From positions 1-64,000 of the forward strand of contig NZ_BCQR01000032.1 in NCBI RefSeq assembly GCF_001552175.1: DNA of 64,000 nt. The letters run 5' to 3'. The notes beneath the pieces were generated by a model. It was not told the origin of the DNA and ran no database searches. It saw only the letters and a program-made list of their open reading frames with translations. Position 1 is the stretch's first letter; each line of letters opens with the position of its first letter. Source of the DNA: Actinomadura kijaniata NBRC 14229. GTDB lineage: Bacteria > Actinomycetota > Actinomycetes > Streptosporangiales > Streptosporangiaceae. Shown here one piece after another: positions 26,042 through 34,162 of the stretch. The position numbers and the translations under genes are program-made.

Positions 26042-26620
26042 ATGCGCAGGCTCATCGTCACCAACATCATCTCGCTGGACGGGTATCACTCGGGGCCCGG
26101 CGGCGACGTCATGGCCCTCCCGTTCCACCAGGGCTTCGACGAGTACAACGCCGAGCGGCTCCGCGCCGCCGACACCCTGCTGCTCGGCCGGACCTCGTTC
26201 GAGGGGTTCAAGGCCTACTGGCCGCCCGTCGCCGACACCCCTGGGGCACCGCCCGTCGAACGGGAGATCTCACGCCTCAACGACGCCATCGACAAGGTGG
26301 TCGTCTCCGACAGCCTCACCCCCGGCCAGACGGCGCCCTGGACCAACACCGAGATCGTCAAGCGGTCCGCGGCCCGTGACCGCGTCGCCGAGCTCAAGCG
26401 CGGGCCGGGCCGCGACATCCTGGTGTTCGGCAGCCGGACCCTGTGGAACGACCTGCTCCGCGCGGGCCTGGTCGACGAACTCCACCTGATGATCGGCCCC
26501 GCCCTGCTCGGCGATGGCGTTCGCGTCCTCGACGGCGGCCCCTCCGTCGCGCTCCACCTCCTGGAGACCCGCCCGCTGGGATCCGGCCAGCTCATCCTCG
26601 CCCGCTACGCCCCTCGGTAG
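26042..26620 (+). CDS. Dihydrofolate reductase / RibD C-terminal-fold protein
   Basis: 192 residues. The pattern MRRLIVTNIISLDGY at the start, LLLGRTSFEGFKAYWP near residue 47, GRDILVFGSRTLWNDLLRAGLVDEL near 122-146 (by position) and IGPALLGDG identify the RibD_C/DHFR-like family, NADPH-dependent reductases of mostly unknown substrate. Ribosome binding site GAAGGGAGACAAGG before the ATG. It follows the sigma-factor gene closely and is followed by a strong terminator. A second member of the family is at 54361-54909. Confidence 0.85.
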   Translation: MRRLIVTNIISLDGYHSGPGGDVMALPFHQGFDEYNAERLRAADTLLLGRTSFEGFKAYWPPVADTPGAPPVEREISRLNDAIDKVVVSDSLTPGQTAPWTNTEIVKRSAARDRVAELKRGPGRDILVFGSRTLWNDLLRAGLVDELHLMIGPALLGDGVRVLDGGPSVALHLLETRPLGSGQLILARYAPR

Positions 26621-26705
26621 GCCACGGCGCGGGCCCACCCGATGGTCCGGCTCGGACGCCTTGGGCTCCGGCCGTTCGCCGGGCGGGACGACTGACCGCA
26701 TCGGT

Positions 26706-26755
26706 GATCCGCGTGTGGCCGCGACGCCCGAGGCCGTCGCGGCCACACGCGGGTC
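26706..26755. terminator. Very strong hairpin between the DHFR-fold gene and clpP
   Basis: 18-bp perfect stem (26709-26726 with 26735-26752) and 8-nt loop, extendable by three more pairs including one G-T. It lies between the rightward gene ending at 26620 and the leftward clpP ending at 27087 and could serve both. Confidence 0.8.
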
Positions 26756-26769
26756 CTCATCCGCATCAC

Positions 26770-26840
26770 CGGTGATCGCGCTCAACCGCGTGGTGGCCCA
26801 CGGCCGCGCGAACGGACCGGCGGCCGGATCTGCCCTGCTG
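26770..26840 (+). pseudogene. Short ECF42 (SigI/DUF6596-type) remnant
   Basis: The frame reads SPVIALNRVVAHGRANGPAAG, which matches the conserved C-terminal block (PVVxLNRAVAVxMxxGPAAG) of the ECF42 sigma-factor extension. Nothing recognisable flanks it; the remainder of 26756-27086 shows no gene. It is a probable deletion scar. Confidence 0.35.
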
Positions 26841-27086
26841 ACCGAGACCCGGGTCTGCGGCGCGATCGACGGCCACCCCTTGGCCTCGCCGCTCTGGCGG
26901 ACCTCGTCGCACGTCACGGTGACCATGGTCGCGCCGCCGCCCCGGTCCGTTCCGAACCCGAACGCGACGGCGGCCCCACCTCGGGAGAGAAGCCTGTGTT
27001 CCACGAGCCACTGGATGTGGCCTTGGCTGCGTGAGTCTGCGAACCGCGTCCGGATCCTGGAAAGGCCCGGTGCTCGCGGACGGCGG

Positions 27087-27698
27087 TCAGCGGGGCAGGA
27101 TCTCTTCGGCCGAGCGCACCACGTGGTCGACGAATCCGTACTCGCGGGCCTCCTCGGCGGTGTAGTACCGGTCCCGGTCGGCGTCGGCCTCGATGCGCTC
27201 GACGGGCTGGCCGGTGTGGAAGGAGATCCGCTCGAACATCAGTCTCTTGGTGGAGCGCATGTGCTCGGCCTGGATGCGGATGTCGGAGGCGGTGCCGCCG
27301 ATGCCACCGGACGGCTGGTGCATCAGGATGCTGGAGTGCGGCAGCGCGTACCGCTTGCCGGGCGTGCCCGCGCACAGGAGGAACTGACCCATCGAGGCGC
27401 TGAACCCCATCGACAGGGTGGCGATGTCGTTGGGCACGAACTGCATCACGTCGTAGATCGCCATGCCCGCCGTGACCGAGCCGCCCGGCGAGTTGATGTA
27501 CAGGTGGATGTCGCGGTTCCGGTCCTCGGCCGACAGCAGCAGGATCTCGGCGCAGATCCGGTTGGCGATCTCGTCGTCGACCTGCTGGCCGAGAACGATG
27601 ATCCGCTGGCGCAGCAGCCGCTGGAAGACCGGCTCGAACGGCGCGGGGACGGGGGCTTCGGCGACGCGGGCGTGCGAGGGGTGCGATGAGAACGTCAT
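27087..27698 (-). CDS. clpP: ATP-dependent Clp protease proteolytic subunit ClpP
   Basis: 203 residues. It forms the serine-peptidase chamber that degrades proteins unfolded by a Clp ATPase in the cytoplasm. The catalytic triad is visible: Ser102 in GFSASMGQF, His127 in LMHQPSGG and Asp172 in EADADRDRYY. The IYINSPGGSV-type block is at 66-76. No Clp ATPase or trigger-factor gene is adjacent, so this is probably an accessory ClpP paralogue. It is divergent from a LysR gene across an 82-bp gap. Confidence 0.93.
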   Translation of the reverse strand: MTFSSHPSHARVAEAPVPAPFEPVFQRLLRQRIIVLGQQVDDEIANRICAEILLLSAEDRNRDIHLYINSPGGSVTAGMAIYDVMQFVPNDIATLSMGFSASMGQFLLCAGTPGKRYALPHSSILMHQPSGGIGGTASDIRIQAEHMRSTKRLMFERISFHTGQPVERIEADADRDRYYTAEEAREYGFVDHVVRSAEEILPR

Positions 27699-27751
27699 GA
27701 CCACAGCAAACCCGCAGGTCACAGGGGTGTCCAACAACTTCCTCGGCCGCT

Positions 27752-27757
27752 TTGACA
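27752..27757 (+). promoter_or_regulatory. TTGACA in the clpP-lysR intergenic region
   Basis: Consensus -35 hexamer in the 82-bp divergent region, 24 bp before the putative LysR start. No clear -10 at normal distance, so only a partial promoter can be supported. Confidence 0.3.
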
Positions 27758-27780
27758 ACCCCCGGTTGATAGTCGACCCT

Positions 27781-28719
27781 GTGCGCGTGGAACCGGACCT
27801 GTCAGGGATGCGCGCCTTCGTCGTGGCCGCCGAGGAGCTGCACTTCGGCCGGGCCGCCGCACGGCTGTTCCTGACGCAGCAGGCGTTCTCGAAACGGATC
27901 CGGCGGCTGGAGGACGCGCTGGGCGTCGCCCTGTTCGAGCGCACCACCCGCCGGGTCGAGCTGACCGACGCCGGGCACCGGTTCCTCGGTCCCGCCAAGG
28001 ACGCGCTCGCCGCCTACGACACGGCGGTCGCCGCCGTCCGCGAGCCGCTCGGGCCGCTGCGCGTGGACGTCAACGCCGAACGCTTCTCGCCCCTGCGGAT
28101 CCTGCGCGCGGCGGTGCGGGCCGAGCCCGGCCTGAGCGTCGAGCCGAGCATGCGGCAGGGCTTCCCGATGGCGCTGGCGAGCGTGGAGAGCCGGGAGCTG
28201 GACGCGGCGTTCGGGCGCGTCCACGACATCGGCCGCCGCTGGCCCGCCGAACTCGCGCACCGGCCGGTGCACGCCGAGGAACTGCACGCCTTCGTGCTGG
28301 GGGGCCACCGGTTCGCCGGACGCGACGCACTGCGCCTGGCCGACCTGCGCGACGGGGGCATCGCGATGCCCGACCCGGCCGGGGCGCACGAGTGGCGCGG
28401 GTACCTGACCCGCCTGTGCGCCGAGTTCGGCGTCCCGCTGCGCTGGACCGACCCGGCGATCGGCGTGCGCCACTACGAGGACCAGATGCGCGCCGAGACC
28501 CATGCCGTCGCGATCGGGGAGGCCGGAATGGATCTGCCGCACGACCTGCGGATCCGCCGGATCCCGCTGGTCGATCCCACGCCGCTGCTGCTGTGGTCGG
28601 TCGCCTGGCGACGCCATGACCGCGACCCGCGCCTGGCGCGGCTGTTGCGCGTGCTCCCGCATCCGGCCGTCCCGCCCGGCGGCTGGCTCCCCGACATCGA
28701 CCGGGCACTGCTCGGCTGA
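27781..28719 (+). CDS. LysR family transcriptional regulator
   Basis: 312 residues. The N-terminal winged HTH is clear (LSGMRAFVVAAEELHFGRAAARLFLTQQAFSKRIRRLEDALG, residues about 7-48, by position; GVALFERTTRRVELTDAG). The C-terminal periplasmic-binding-like domain follows from about residue 90. Start candidates are GTG 27781 and GTG 27787, without a strong ribosome binding site, so a leaderless message is possible. It is divergent from clpP, but LysR targets are usually metabolic genes, so control of clpP is only a possibility. Confidence 0.88.
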   Translation: MRVEPDLSGMRAFVVAAEELHFGRAAARLFLTQQAFSKRIRRLEDALGVALFERTTRRVELTDAGHRFLGPAKDALAAYDTAVAAVREPLGPLRVDVNAERFSPLRILRAAVRAEPGLSVEPSMRQGFPMALASVESRELDAAFGRVHDIGRRWPAELAHRPVHAEELHAFVLGGHRFAGRDALRLADLRDGGIAMPDPAGAHEWRGYLTRLCAEFGVPLRWTDPAIGVRHYEDQMRAETHAVAIGEAGMDLPHDLRIRRIPLVDPTPLLLWSVAWRRHDRDPRLARLLRVLPHPAVPPGGWLPDIDRALLG

Positions 28720-28728
28720 CGGCGGGCC

Positions 28729-29012
28729 GGGTACCCCGGTAGACCCGTTTGGTGGCCAGCGTGTCAATTTCGATGGTGGTGGCCCGGGTGCGGAAGACCA
28801 GCCGCACGCCGGACGGCTGCGCCTCGGCGGTGGCCTCCACGTCGGTGTGGCCGCACAGGATCGCCCGCGCCATCTGCGCGTGCCGGACGCCGTCTCGGGG
28901 GCGAGCCGGAGCCGGGTGGCGGCGTACCGGCCGGGGTGCTCCCGGGCGTAGTCGCGGTAGGCATCCGCGAACGCGGCCAGGGCGTCCCTGCCGGCGCGCT
29001 CGGCGCCGGGTC
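28729..29012 (-). pseudogene. Joined remnants of a TetR regulator and an SGNH/GDSL hydrolase
   Basis: Reading leftward, 29010 to about 28905 gives GRDALAAFADAYRDYAREHPGRYAAT, the start of the ligand domain (WHG type) of a TetR regulator. After a frame change, 28890 to about 28735 gives AEAQPSGVRLVFRT, ATTIEIDTLATKRVYRGTRP, the N-terminal block of an actinobacterial SGNH/GDSL esterase. Neither is complete. It overlaps the 3' end of the sigma-factor gene by a few bases. A further deletion scar. Confidence 0.45.
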
Positions 29013-29964
29013 ACCACTCGGGGAGGATCGGCGTGTCCGGTTCGTGCTGTCGCCAGGCTTCGGCGAGGCGGGCCAGGCGGGTGGGGGCGGCCATGCCGCG
29101 CACGGCCGCGACCCTGCCGTTGGTGATGTCGAACGCCACGGCGCCGACGACCCGGTCGCCGAGCACGACGAGGATGGCCGGGGCGCCGTTGACAAGCGCG
29201 TAGTGGATGGCGGGCGTGCCGCCGATGAGTCGCCGTTTCGCGGGCGTGGGTTTGAAACCGGCCCGCGCGACGGCGGCGATGCGCTGCGGGGTGTCGAACT
29301 GCAGCAGCCTCCCGGTCAGGCCGGCGCCGTCGGAGATCGCGATCGCGTCGTCGGTGAGCAGCGCCACCAGCCGTTCGGTGCGGCCCGAGGAGGCGGCGGC
29401 GAGGAACTCCTCGACGATCCTGCGGGCGGACGCGGGGTCGACCTCGCCGCCGCGGCGGCGCGCGGCGGTGATGCGGCGCCGGGCCCGGTGCAGGTGCTGC
29501 TGGCTCGCGGACTCGGTGATGTCGAGGATCTCGGCGATCTCGGTGTGGCTGTAGGAGAACGCCTCGCGCAGCACGTAGACGGCCCGTTCGAGGGACGACA
29601 GGCGTTCCATCAGCGTCAGGACGGCCAGGGAGACCGATTCGCGCTGCTCGAACGTGTCGGCCGGGCCGAGCATCGGGTCGCCGTCCAGGAGCGGTTCGGG
29701 CAGCCAGGCGCCGAAGGCGCGCTCGCGGCGGGCCTGTGCCGAGCGGAGCCGGTCGAGGCACAGGTTGGTGACGACCTTGGTCAGCCATGCCTCCGGCACC
29801 CTGATCCGCTGCCGGTCGGCGGCCTGCCAGTGCAGGAACGCCTCCTGCACGGCGTCCTCGGCGTCGGCGGCGGAGCCCAGCAGCCGGTACGCCAGCGAGG
29901 CCAGCCGGTTCCGGCTGGCCTCGAACCGACCGGTGTCGAAGCGATCGGTGGCGGTGCTGTCCAC
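29011..29964 (-). CDS. ECF41-type sigma factor (SigJ-like) with SnoaL domain
   Basis: 317 residues. Region 2: LASLAYRLLGSAADAEDAVQEAFLHWQAA near residue 22 (by position) and VPEAWLTKVVTNLCLDRLRSA. Region 4: LSSLERAVYVLREAFSYSHTEIAEIL. The C-terminal SnoaL-like domain (about residues 185-310) is the ECF41 hallmark and acts as a built-in modulator. The GTG at 29964 has AGGGTGA at good spacing; a GTG at 29973 is the alternative. It starts 18 bp after the stop of the flavin oxidoreductase gene and is probably cotranscribed with it; ECF41 sigma factors are typically linked to one oxidoreductase-type gene that they control. Confidence 0.9.
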   Translation of the reverse strand: MDSTATDRFDTGRFEASRNRLASLAYRLLGSAADAEDAVQEAFLHWQAADRQRIRVPEAWLTKVVTNLCLDRLRSAQARRERAFGAWLPEPLLDGDPMLGPADTFEQRESVSLAVLTLMERLSSLERAVYVLREAFSYSHTEIAEILDITESASQQHLHRARRRITAARRRGGEVDPASARRIVEEFLAAASSGRTERLVALLTDDAIAISDGAGLTGRLLQFDTPQRIAAVARAGFKPTPAKRRLIGGTPAIHYALVNGAPAILVVLGDRVVGAVAFDITNGRVAAVRGMAAPTRLARLAEAWRQHEPDTPILPEW

Positions 29965-29982
29965 GCGGATCACCCTAGACGG

Positions 29983-31182
29983 CTACGCGAACGCCTTCTC
30001 GACGGACACATCCGGCACCGTGGCCAGGCGGTGCCTGCGCCTGGGGAGGCCGAAGGTCGGGTGCGAGGTGGCCCACAGCGAGCCCCAGAGGATGCCCGCC
30101 TTGACCCGCGCGGCCTTCCGGCCGACCACGTACCTCGGCTTCGCCTGCGCCTCACCGTCGACCAGCTGCAGGATCCCGTCCCGCCGCCCGAGGCTGATGT
30201 GGTTGCCCGGGTAGGACAGCTTGATCTTCGTGATCGTGCGGCCGGTCAGGTGCCCCACGATCGCGTTCGTGGCCTGCCGGCCGGTGTAGTCGGCCGAGGC
30301 GCAGGACATCGGCAGCGGCAGGCCGTTGTCACCGATGGCGTGGGCGCTGTCGCCGACGGCGTAGACGTCGGGGTGCGAGACCGACCGCATGGTGCGGTCG
30401 ACGATGATCTGGCCGCTCCCGGTGACCTCCAGCCCGCCGGCGGCGGCGATGGGGCTCACCTCGAACCCGGCCGTCCACACGGTCGCGTCGGACGCCAGGA
30501 CGGTGCCGTCGTCGCACAGCACCCGCGTCGCTTCGACGGCTTCGACGCGGGTGTGCTCCACGACGGTGATGCCCAGCCGGGCGCAGGCCTGACGCAGGTG
30601 GCTACGGGCTCCGGCGGAGAGCCGGGCGCCCAGCTCGCCGCGGGCGATGAGCGTCACCGAGAGGCCGGGCCGGGACTCGGCGAACTCGGTGGCGGTCTCG
30701 ATGCCGGTCAGCCCGTCGCCGACGACCAGCACCCTCCCGCCCCCGCCTCGCTTCTCCAGGCCGTCCAGGTGCTCGCGCAGGCGCCGCGCCGAGACCCGGC
30801 CGGCGACGTTGAAGGCGTGCTCGGCCACGCCGGGGACGCCATGGTCGTCCGCGTGGCTGCCGAGCGCGTAGACGAGCGTGTCGTAGCCGAGCTCGCCGCC
30901 GCCGTCGGCGTCGGCCACGGCGACGGCCCGGCGTTCGGGGTCGACGGCGGTGACACGGGCCAGGCGCAGCCGTACCCCCGTGCCCGCGAAGACGTCGGCG
31001 AGCTTCGGGGTCTCGATCTCCTGGCCGGCCGCGAACTGGTGCAGCCGCAGCCGCTGGACGAAGTCCGGCTCGGCGTTGACCACGGTGATCTCGGTGTCCG
31101 CCGGGGACAACCGGCGGGCCAGGTTCCCGGCCGCGAAGGCCCCGGCGTAGCCGGCGCCGAGGACGAGGATGCGGTGCTTCAT
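29983..31182 (-). CDS. NADH dehydrogenase-like FAD oxidoreductase (NDH-2 type)
   Basis: 399 residues. The FAD-binding Rossmann motif VLGAGYAGAFAA is at the N terminus, the NAD-binding motif VLVVGDGLTGIETATEF near residue 155, and the terminal FAD-binding block YAVGDSAHAIG near 285. This matches pyridine-nucleotide disulfide oxidoreductases of the NDH-2/FSP1 type, which pass electrons from NAD(P)H to a quinone or other acceptor. Good ribosome binding site (AGGAG) before ATG 31182. It is upstream of, and in the same direction as, the ECF41 sigma gene. A TGTCAGC at 31241-31247 (minus strand) resembles the ECF41 -35 element TGTCACA, suggesting control by that sigma factor. Confidence 0.85.
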   Translation of the reverse strand: MKHRILVLGAGYAGAFAAGNLARRLSPADTEITVVNAEPDFVQRLRLHQFAAGQEIETPKLADVFAGTGVRLRLARVTAVDPERRAVAVADADGGGELGYDTLVYALGSHADDHGVPGVAEHAFNVAGRVSARRLREHLDGLEKRGGGGRVLVVGDGLTGIETATEFAESRPGLSVTLIARGELGARLSAGARSHLRQACARLGITVVEHTRVEAVEATRVLCDDGTVLASDATVWTAGFEVSPIAAAGGLEVTGSGQIIVDRTMRSVSHPDVYAVGDSAHAIGDNGLPLPMSCASADYTGRQATNAIVGHLTGRTITKIKLSYPGNHISLGRRDGILQLVDGEAQAKPRYVVGRKAARVKAGILWGSLWATSHPTFGLPRRRHRLATVPDVSVEKAFA

Positions 31183-31316
31183 GGGGTGCTCCTGTCGGTT
31201 CGCTTGCTTCCGGTGAACTGAGCGGAGCAGCGCCCCGATTGCTGACAGGAACGGGATGTGGCGTGAGTCACAGCGGGCGGGACCATCGCGGCCCGCTTCG
31301 CACACCGTGGTTGCCC

Positions 31317-31348
31317 GGGGGCGGCTCCATGCCGCCGGAGCCGTCCCC
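31317..31348 (-). terminator. Hairpin downstream of the DUF1062 gene
   Basis: 12-bp arms (31317-31328, 31337-31348) with one G-T pair and an 8-nt loop, 45 bp after the stop codon of the DUF1062 gene and before the promoter of the flavin oxidoreductase gene. Confidence 0.55.
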
Positions 31349-31392
31349 GGACGAGGTGTGTTCCGCGCGGATGCCCGCGGGAACGCGCCCCG

Positions 31393-31953
31393 TTAGTCCT
31401 CGGGCATCACGACGAAGGTGAACCCGGCGCCCGTGGTACGGCGCAGCGGAACGTCGCACTTGATCCGGCGCCGCACCTCGTTCCTGCTGAGGCCGAGCCC
31501 CCGCGCGACGAGCCGTTCCGGACGCACCGGCACCGGATCCTCGAAGGTGACCTCCACCCGGACCGGCCACGCCTCGTCGAGCCGGGCCGCCGGGGTGTCC
31601 AGCAGCCAGGCCCCCGTCCAGTCCAGGGTGAAGCGGTTGCGCCGGGCGAGCAGCGGATCCAGCAGCCTGGACGCCACCAGTGCCGGATCGTTGGCGTGGT
31701 AGCCGTCGAGTTCGGCCGGATCCAGGGAACCGACCGGCGCTCGCTCGTGCACGGCGAGCTTGCTCGTCCGGTTGCAGGAGGTGCAGCGGACCAGCAGCCA
31801 CACGTGCAGCAGCTTGCCGTTGGCGTTGACGCGGAACCTGCCCTCGCCGGTGGTGGCCGACCCCGACCCGCAGTCCGCGCACCGCAGCGACAGCAGGGGC
31901 AGCCTGGTCCGGCGGACGGTCCAGGGCAGCACGGTATGAGGTTGTGAAGACAT
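31393..31953 (-). CDS. DUF1062 family protein with zinc-ribbon-like N terminus
   Basis: 186 residues. Two CxxC pairs (Cys25/Cys28 and Cys57/Cys60) form a probable zinc ribbon, and the middle and C-terminal parts match the DUF1062 pattern (NANGKLLHVWLLVRC, HANDPALVASRLLDP, LGLSRNEVRRRIKCDVPLRR). The C-terminal block resembles an S4-like RNA-binding motif (LSRNEVRRRI). Function is unknown. Its start region contains one arm of an 18-bp inverted repeat whose other copy is 100 bp further upstream. Confidence 0.8.
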   Translation of the reverse strand: MSSQPHTVLPWTVRRTRLPLLSLRCADCGSGSATTGEGRFRVNANGKLLHVWLLVRCTSCNRTSKLAVHERAPVGSLDPAELDGYHANDPALVASRLLDPLLARRNRFTLDWTGAWLLDTPAARLDEAWPVRVEVTFEDPVPVRPERLVARGLGLSRNEVRRRIKCDVPLRRTTGAGFTFVVMPED

Positions 31954-31955
31954 GA

Positions 31956-32090
31956 GCTCTCTAGACCTGACACGAGGCCGATTGCGCGCGGCCTCAAACG
32001 CTGTATGACCGGGCGCGCGAGGGCAGCCCGGCGGAGCCGACGGGTGGGTCGGCTACAGGTGAGCGGAAGAAGGTGTCAGGTCTGGAGAGC
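31956..32090. repeat. 18-bp inverted repeat pair upstream of DUF1062
   Basis: GTGTCAGGTCTAGAGAGC (minus strand, 31973-31956) and GTGTCAGGTCTGGAGAGC (plus strand, 32073-32090) differ at one base and face away from each other. The left copy is the 5' leader of DUF1062, abutting its ATG. A smaller GAGGCCG/CGGCCTC hairpin lies at 31974-31995. No gene follows the right copy; the rest of 32091-32205 holds nothing recognised. Confidence 0.6.
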
Positions 32091-32205
32091 AGGCGGGGTC
32101 ACGCGGTTCTGTCCTCTGTCCTCACGGCGATGGGCCACAGGCAACCTACGAGGACGCGGAAGGAGTCCTCAACCGGTTTTCCGGCCGGAACGAAGCGCCC
32201 CTGTG

Positions 32206-32943
32206 TCAGCCCCGTCCGAGGACGCAGAACTCGTTGCCCTCGGGGTCGGCGAGGCACTTCCACGGGACGTCGCCCTGGCCGACGTCGGCGTCGGTGGCGC
32301 CGAGGGCGCGCAGCCGGGCCACCTCCGCCGCCTGGTCGTCACCGGGGTACGGCAGCACGTCGAGATGGACGCGGTGCCACACGGTGTTCTCGCCGGACGC
32401 GCGGCGGAACTCCAGGTACGGCCCGACGCCCTTGGCGGAGCGCAGCCGCGCGTGATCGTCGGTCACCTCGTGCACGGTCCAGTCGATCGCCTCGCCCCAG
32501 AACCGGACCATGGCCCGCGGGTCGGCGCAGTCGACCACCACCGCGGCGATCGGCCCGGTGTCCTGGTAGATCGGCCGGGGCTCCAGCACGCGGAACACGT
32601 TGCCCTCCGGGTCGACCAGAACCGTCCACGGAACGTCGCCCTGTCCCACGTCGACGGGCGTCGCACCGAGATCCTTCAGGCGCGCGACCAGCTCCGCCTG
32701 GTGGGCCTCCGAGGTGGTGGCGAGTTCGAGGTGCGTGCGGTACCTCACCGTTTCGGGGTCCGGGACGGTGACGACGTCCACGCAGACGGCGGTGGGGTCC
32801 GGCCAGTCGAAGCCCACGGGTTCGACGTTGGTCACACCGGGTCCCTCGCTGGAGACGCCCCAGCCGAGCGCGTCCGCCCAGAACCGGCCGAGGGCGACGT
32901 CATCCCGAGCCTTGAAGTTCACCTGAACGAGTTGCAACGCCAT
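32206..32943 (-). CDS. VOC superfamily protein with two glyoxalase-like domains
   Basis: 245 residues made of two similar halves, each with FWADALGW / FWGEAIDW, HLEL / HLDV and DPEGNVF / DPEGNEF motifs. This is the Glyoxalase-like (VOC) family; both halves contain LGAT-x-DVGQGDVPW. VOC proteins are metal-dependent lyases/dioxygenases or drug-binding proteins; no specific function can be given. The ATG at 32943 gives the standard family start (LVQVNFKARD). It is a single gene, with a divergent SDR gene 143 bp away. Confidence 0.85.
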   Translation of the reverse strand: MALQLVQVNFKARDDVALGRFWADALGWGVSSEGPGVTNVEPVGFDWPDPTAVCVDVVTVPDPETVRYRTHLELATTSEAHQAELVARLKDLGATPVDVGQGDVPWTVLVDPEGNVFRVLEPRPIYQDTGPIAAVVVDCADPRAMVRFWGEAIDWTVHEVTDDHARLRSAKGVGPYLEFRRASGENTVWHRVHLDVLPYPGDDQAAEVARLRALGATDADVGQGDVPWKCLADPEGNEFCVLGRG

Positions 32944-33086
32944 GCCGACCGATCGTAGGCCCAGGTGGACGGGTGCTGCGAACCGGCCAGTGGGCCATGT
33001 GCCGCTCCCCGCCCTTCCTCCTTGTGGCCGTGGGAGCGGCCGGAGGGAGGAAGATCACGTGTGCGTGCCGCCGCGACGCTGGCCGC

Positions 33087-34049
33087 ATGGACATGCAGCA
33101 GGAGATCGATGACGCGGGCGGCGCTCCGCGACCGCCGAACCGGCGGGCGATGCTGGCGGCTTTCGGAGGAGCGGCCGCGGGGGCCGTGGGACTGGCCGGC
33201 ACGGCACCGGCGTTCGCTGCCCCGGCGCCCCGGCCCGACCCGCCGGGGCGCCGCTTCCAGGGAAAGACCGTGCTGATCACGGGTGGCACCTCCGGCATCG
33301 GCGAGGCCACGGCCCGCGCGTTCGCCGCGGAGGGCGCGCGGGTGTTCTTCTGCGGGCGGCGCGCCGGGCTGGGGCAGGCGGTCCAGGAGCGGATCAGGAA
33401 GGAAGGCGGGCAGGCCACCTACATCCAGGCCGATGTCCGCGACCCCCGCCGGCTCCGGCGTTTCGTGGACGAGACCGCCCGCGCCGGAGGCGGCCGCATC
33501 GACATCGCCTTCAACAACGCCGGGATCGGCCTGCCCGCCCGGCCGATCCACGAACTGGACCATCGGGACTGGGAGAACGTCCACCTCACCAACGACCGCG
33601 GCGTCTACCTGTCGATCAAGTACGAGGTGCCGCACATGCTCAGGGCGGGGGGCGTCATCATCTGCACCGCGTCCTGGTCGACCCGGCCGGGCGGCGCCGC
33701 CTACACCGCCGGCAAACGGGCGATCATGGGGATCGTGGAGGTCGCCGCCCTCGACTACGGCGACCGGGGGATCCGGGTGAACGCGATCGTGCCCGGCACC
33801 ACCGACACCCCGTTCGTCCGCCCCGGCGGCCTGTCCGACGCGATGTGGGAGGAGTTCAAGCGGGCCTGGGGCCCGCTCAACGTCAACGCGCTCAAACGCA
33901 TGGCCGAGCCCTGGGAGATCGCCCGTGCCGTGCTCGCGCTGTCCACCGACGAGTTCGGCTACATGACCGGCTCGGCCGTGGAGGTCGCCGGCGGTCCGCC
34001 GCGCGGCGGACCGATGGTCATGCCGCCCGGCTTCCCGGGCCCCCGCTGA
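33087..34049 (+). CDS. Short-chain dehydrogenase/reductase with Tat-type N terminus
   Basis: 320 residues. The SDR core has TGGTSGIG (65-72), NNAG (143-146), a Ser in TASW and the catalytic Tyr206-x3-Lys210 (YTAGK). Residues 17-45 look like a twin-arginine signal: PPNRRAMLAAFGG, then a hydrophobic Ala/Gly stretch and an AxA-type site near AFAAPAP. Export of a folded, cofactor-loaded SDR by Tat would be logical but is unusual for this family. Upstream ATGs in frame are rejected because the start at 33087 places the RR motif correctly. The substrate is unknown; the Tyr-Ser-Lys set is intact. Confidence 0.82.
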   Translation: MDMQQEIDDAGGAPRPPNRRAMLAAFGGAAAGAVGLAGTAPAFAAPAPRPDPPGRRFQGKTVLITGGTSGIGEATARAFAAEGARVFFCGRRAGLGQAVQERIRKEGGQATYIQADVRDPRRLRRFVDETARAGGGRIDIAFNNAGIGLPARPIHELDHRDWENVHLTNDRGVYLSIKYEVPHMLRAGGVIICTASWSTRPGGAAYTAGKRAIMGIVEVAALDYGDRGIRVNAIVPGTTDTPFVRPGGLSDAMWEEFKRAWGPLNVNALKRMAEPWEIARAVLALSTDEFGYMTGSAVEVAGGPPRGGPMVMPPGFPGPR

Positions 34050-34065
34050 GAACCGCCTTCCGCAT

Positions 34066-34103
34066 GGGGACGCCCGAGAGGCCCCGCTCCCCCGGGCGTC
34101 CCC
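34066..34103. terminator. Hairpin between the SDR and the serine hydrolase
   Basis: Perfect 11-bp arms GGGGACGCCCG (34066-34076) and CGGGCGTCCCC (34093-34103), 16-nt loop, between two convergent genes. Confidence 0.65.
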
Positions 34104-34162
34104 GGCCTTCGACCCGCGGGGCGGCGGGTGGGCGTGGTGCCCTGCCGCCCCGGCCCCCGCGC

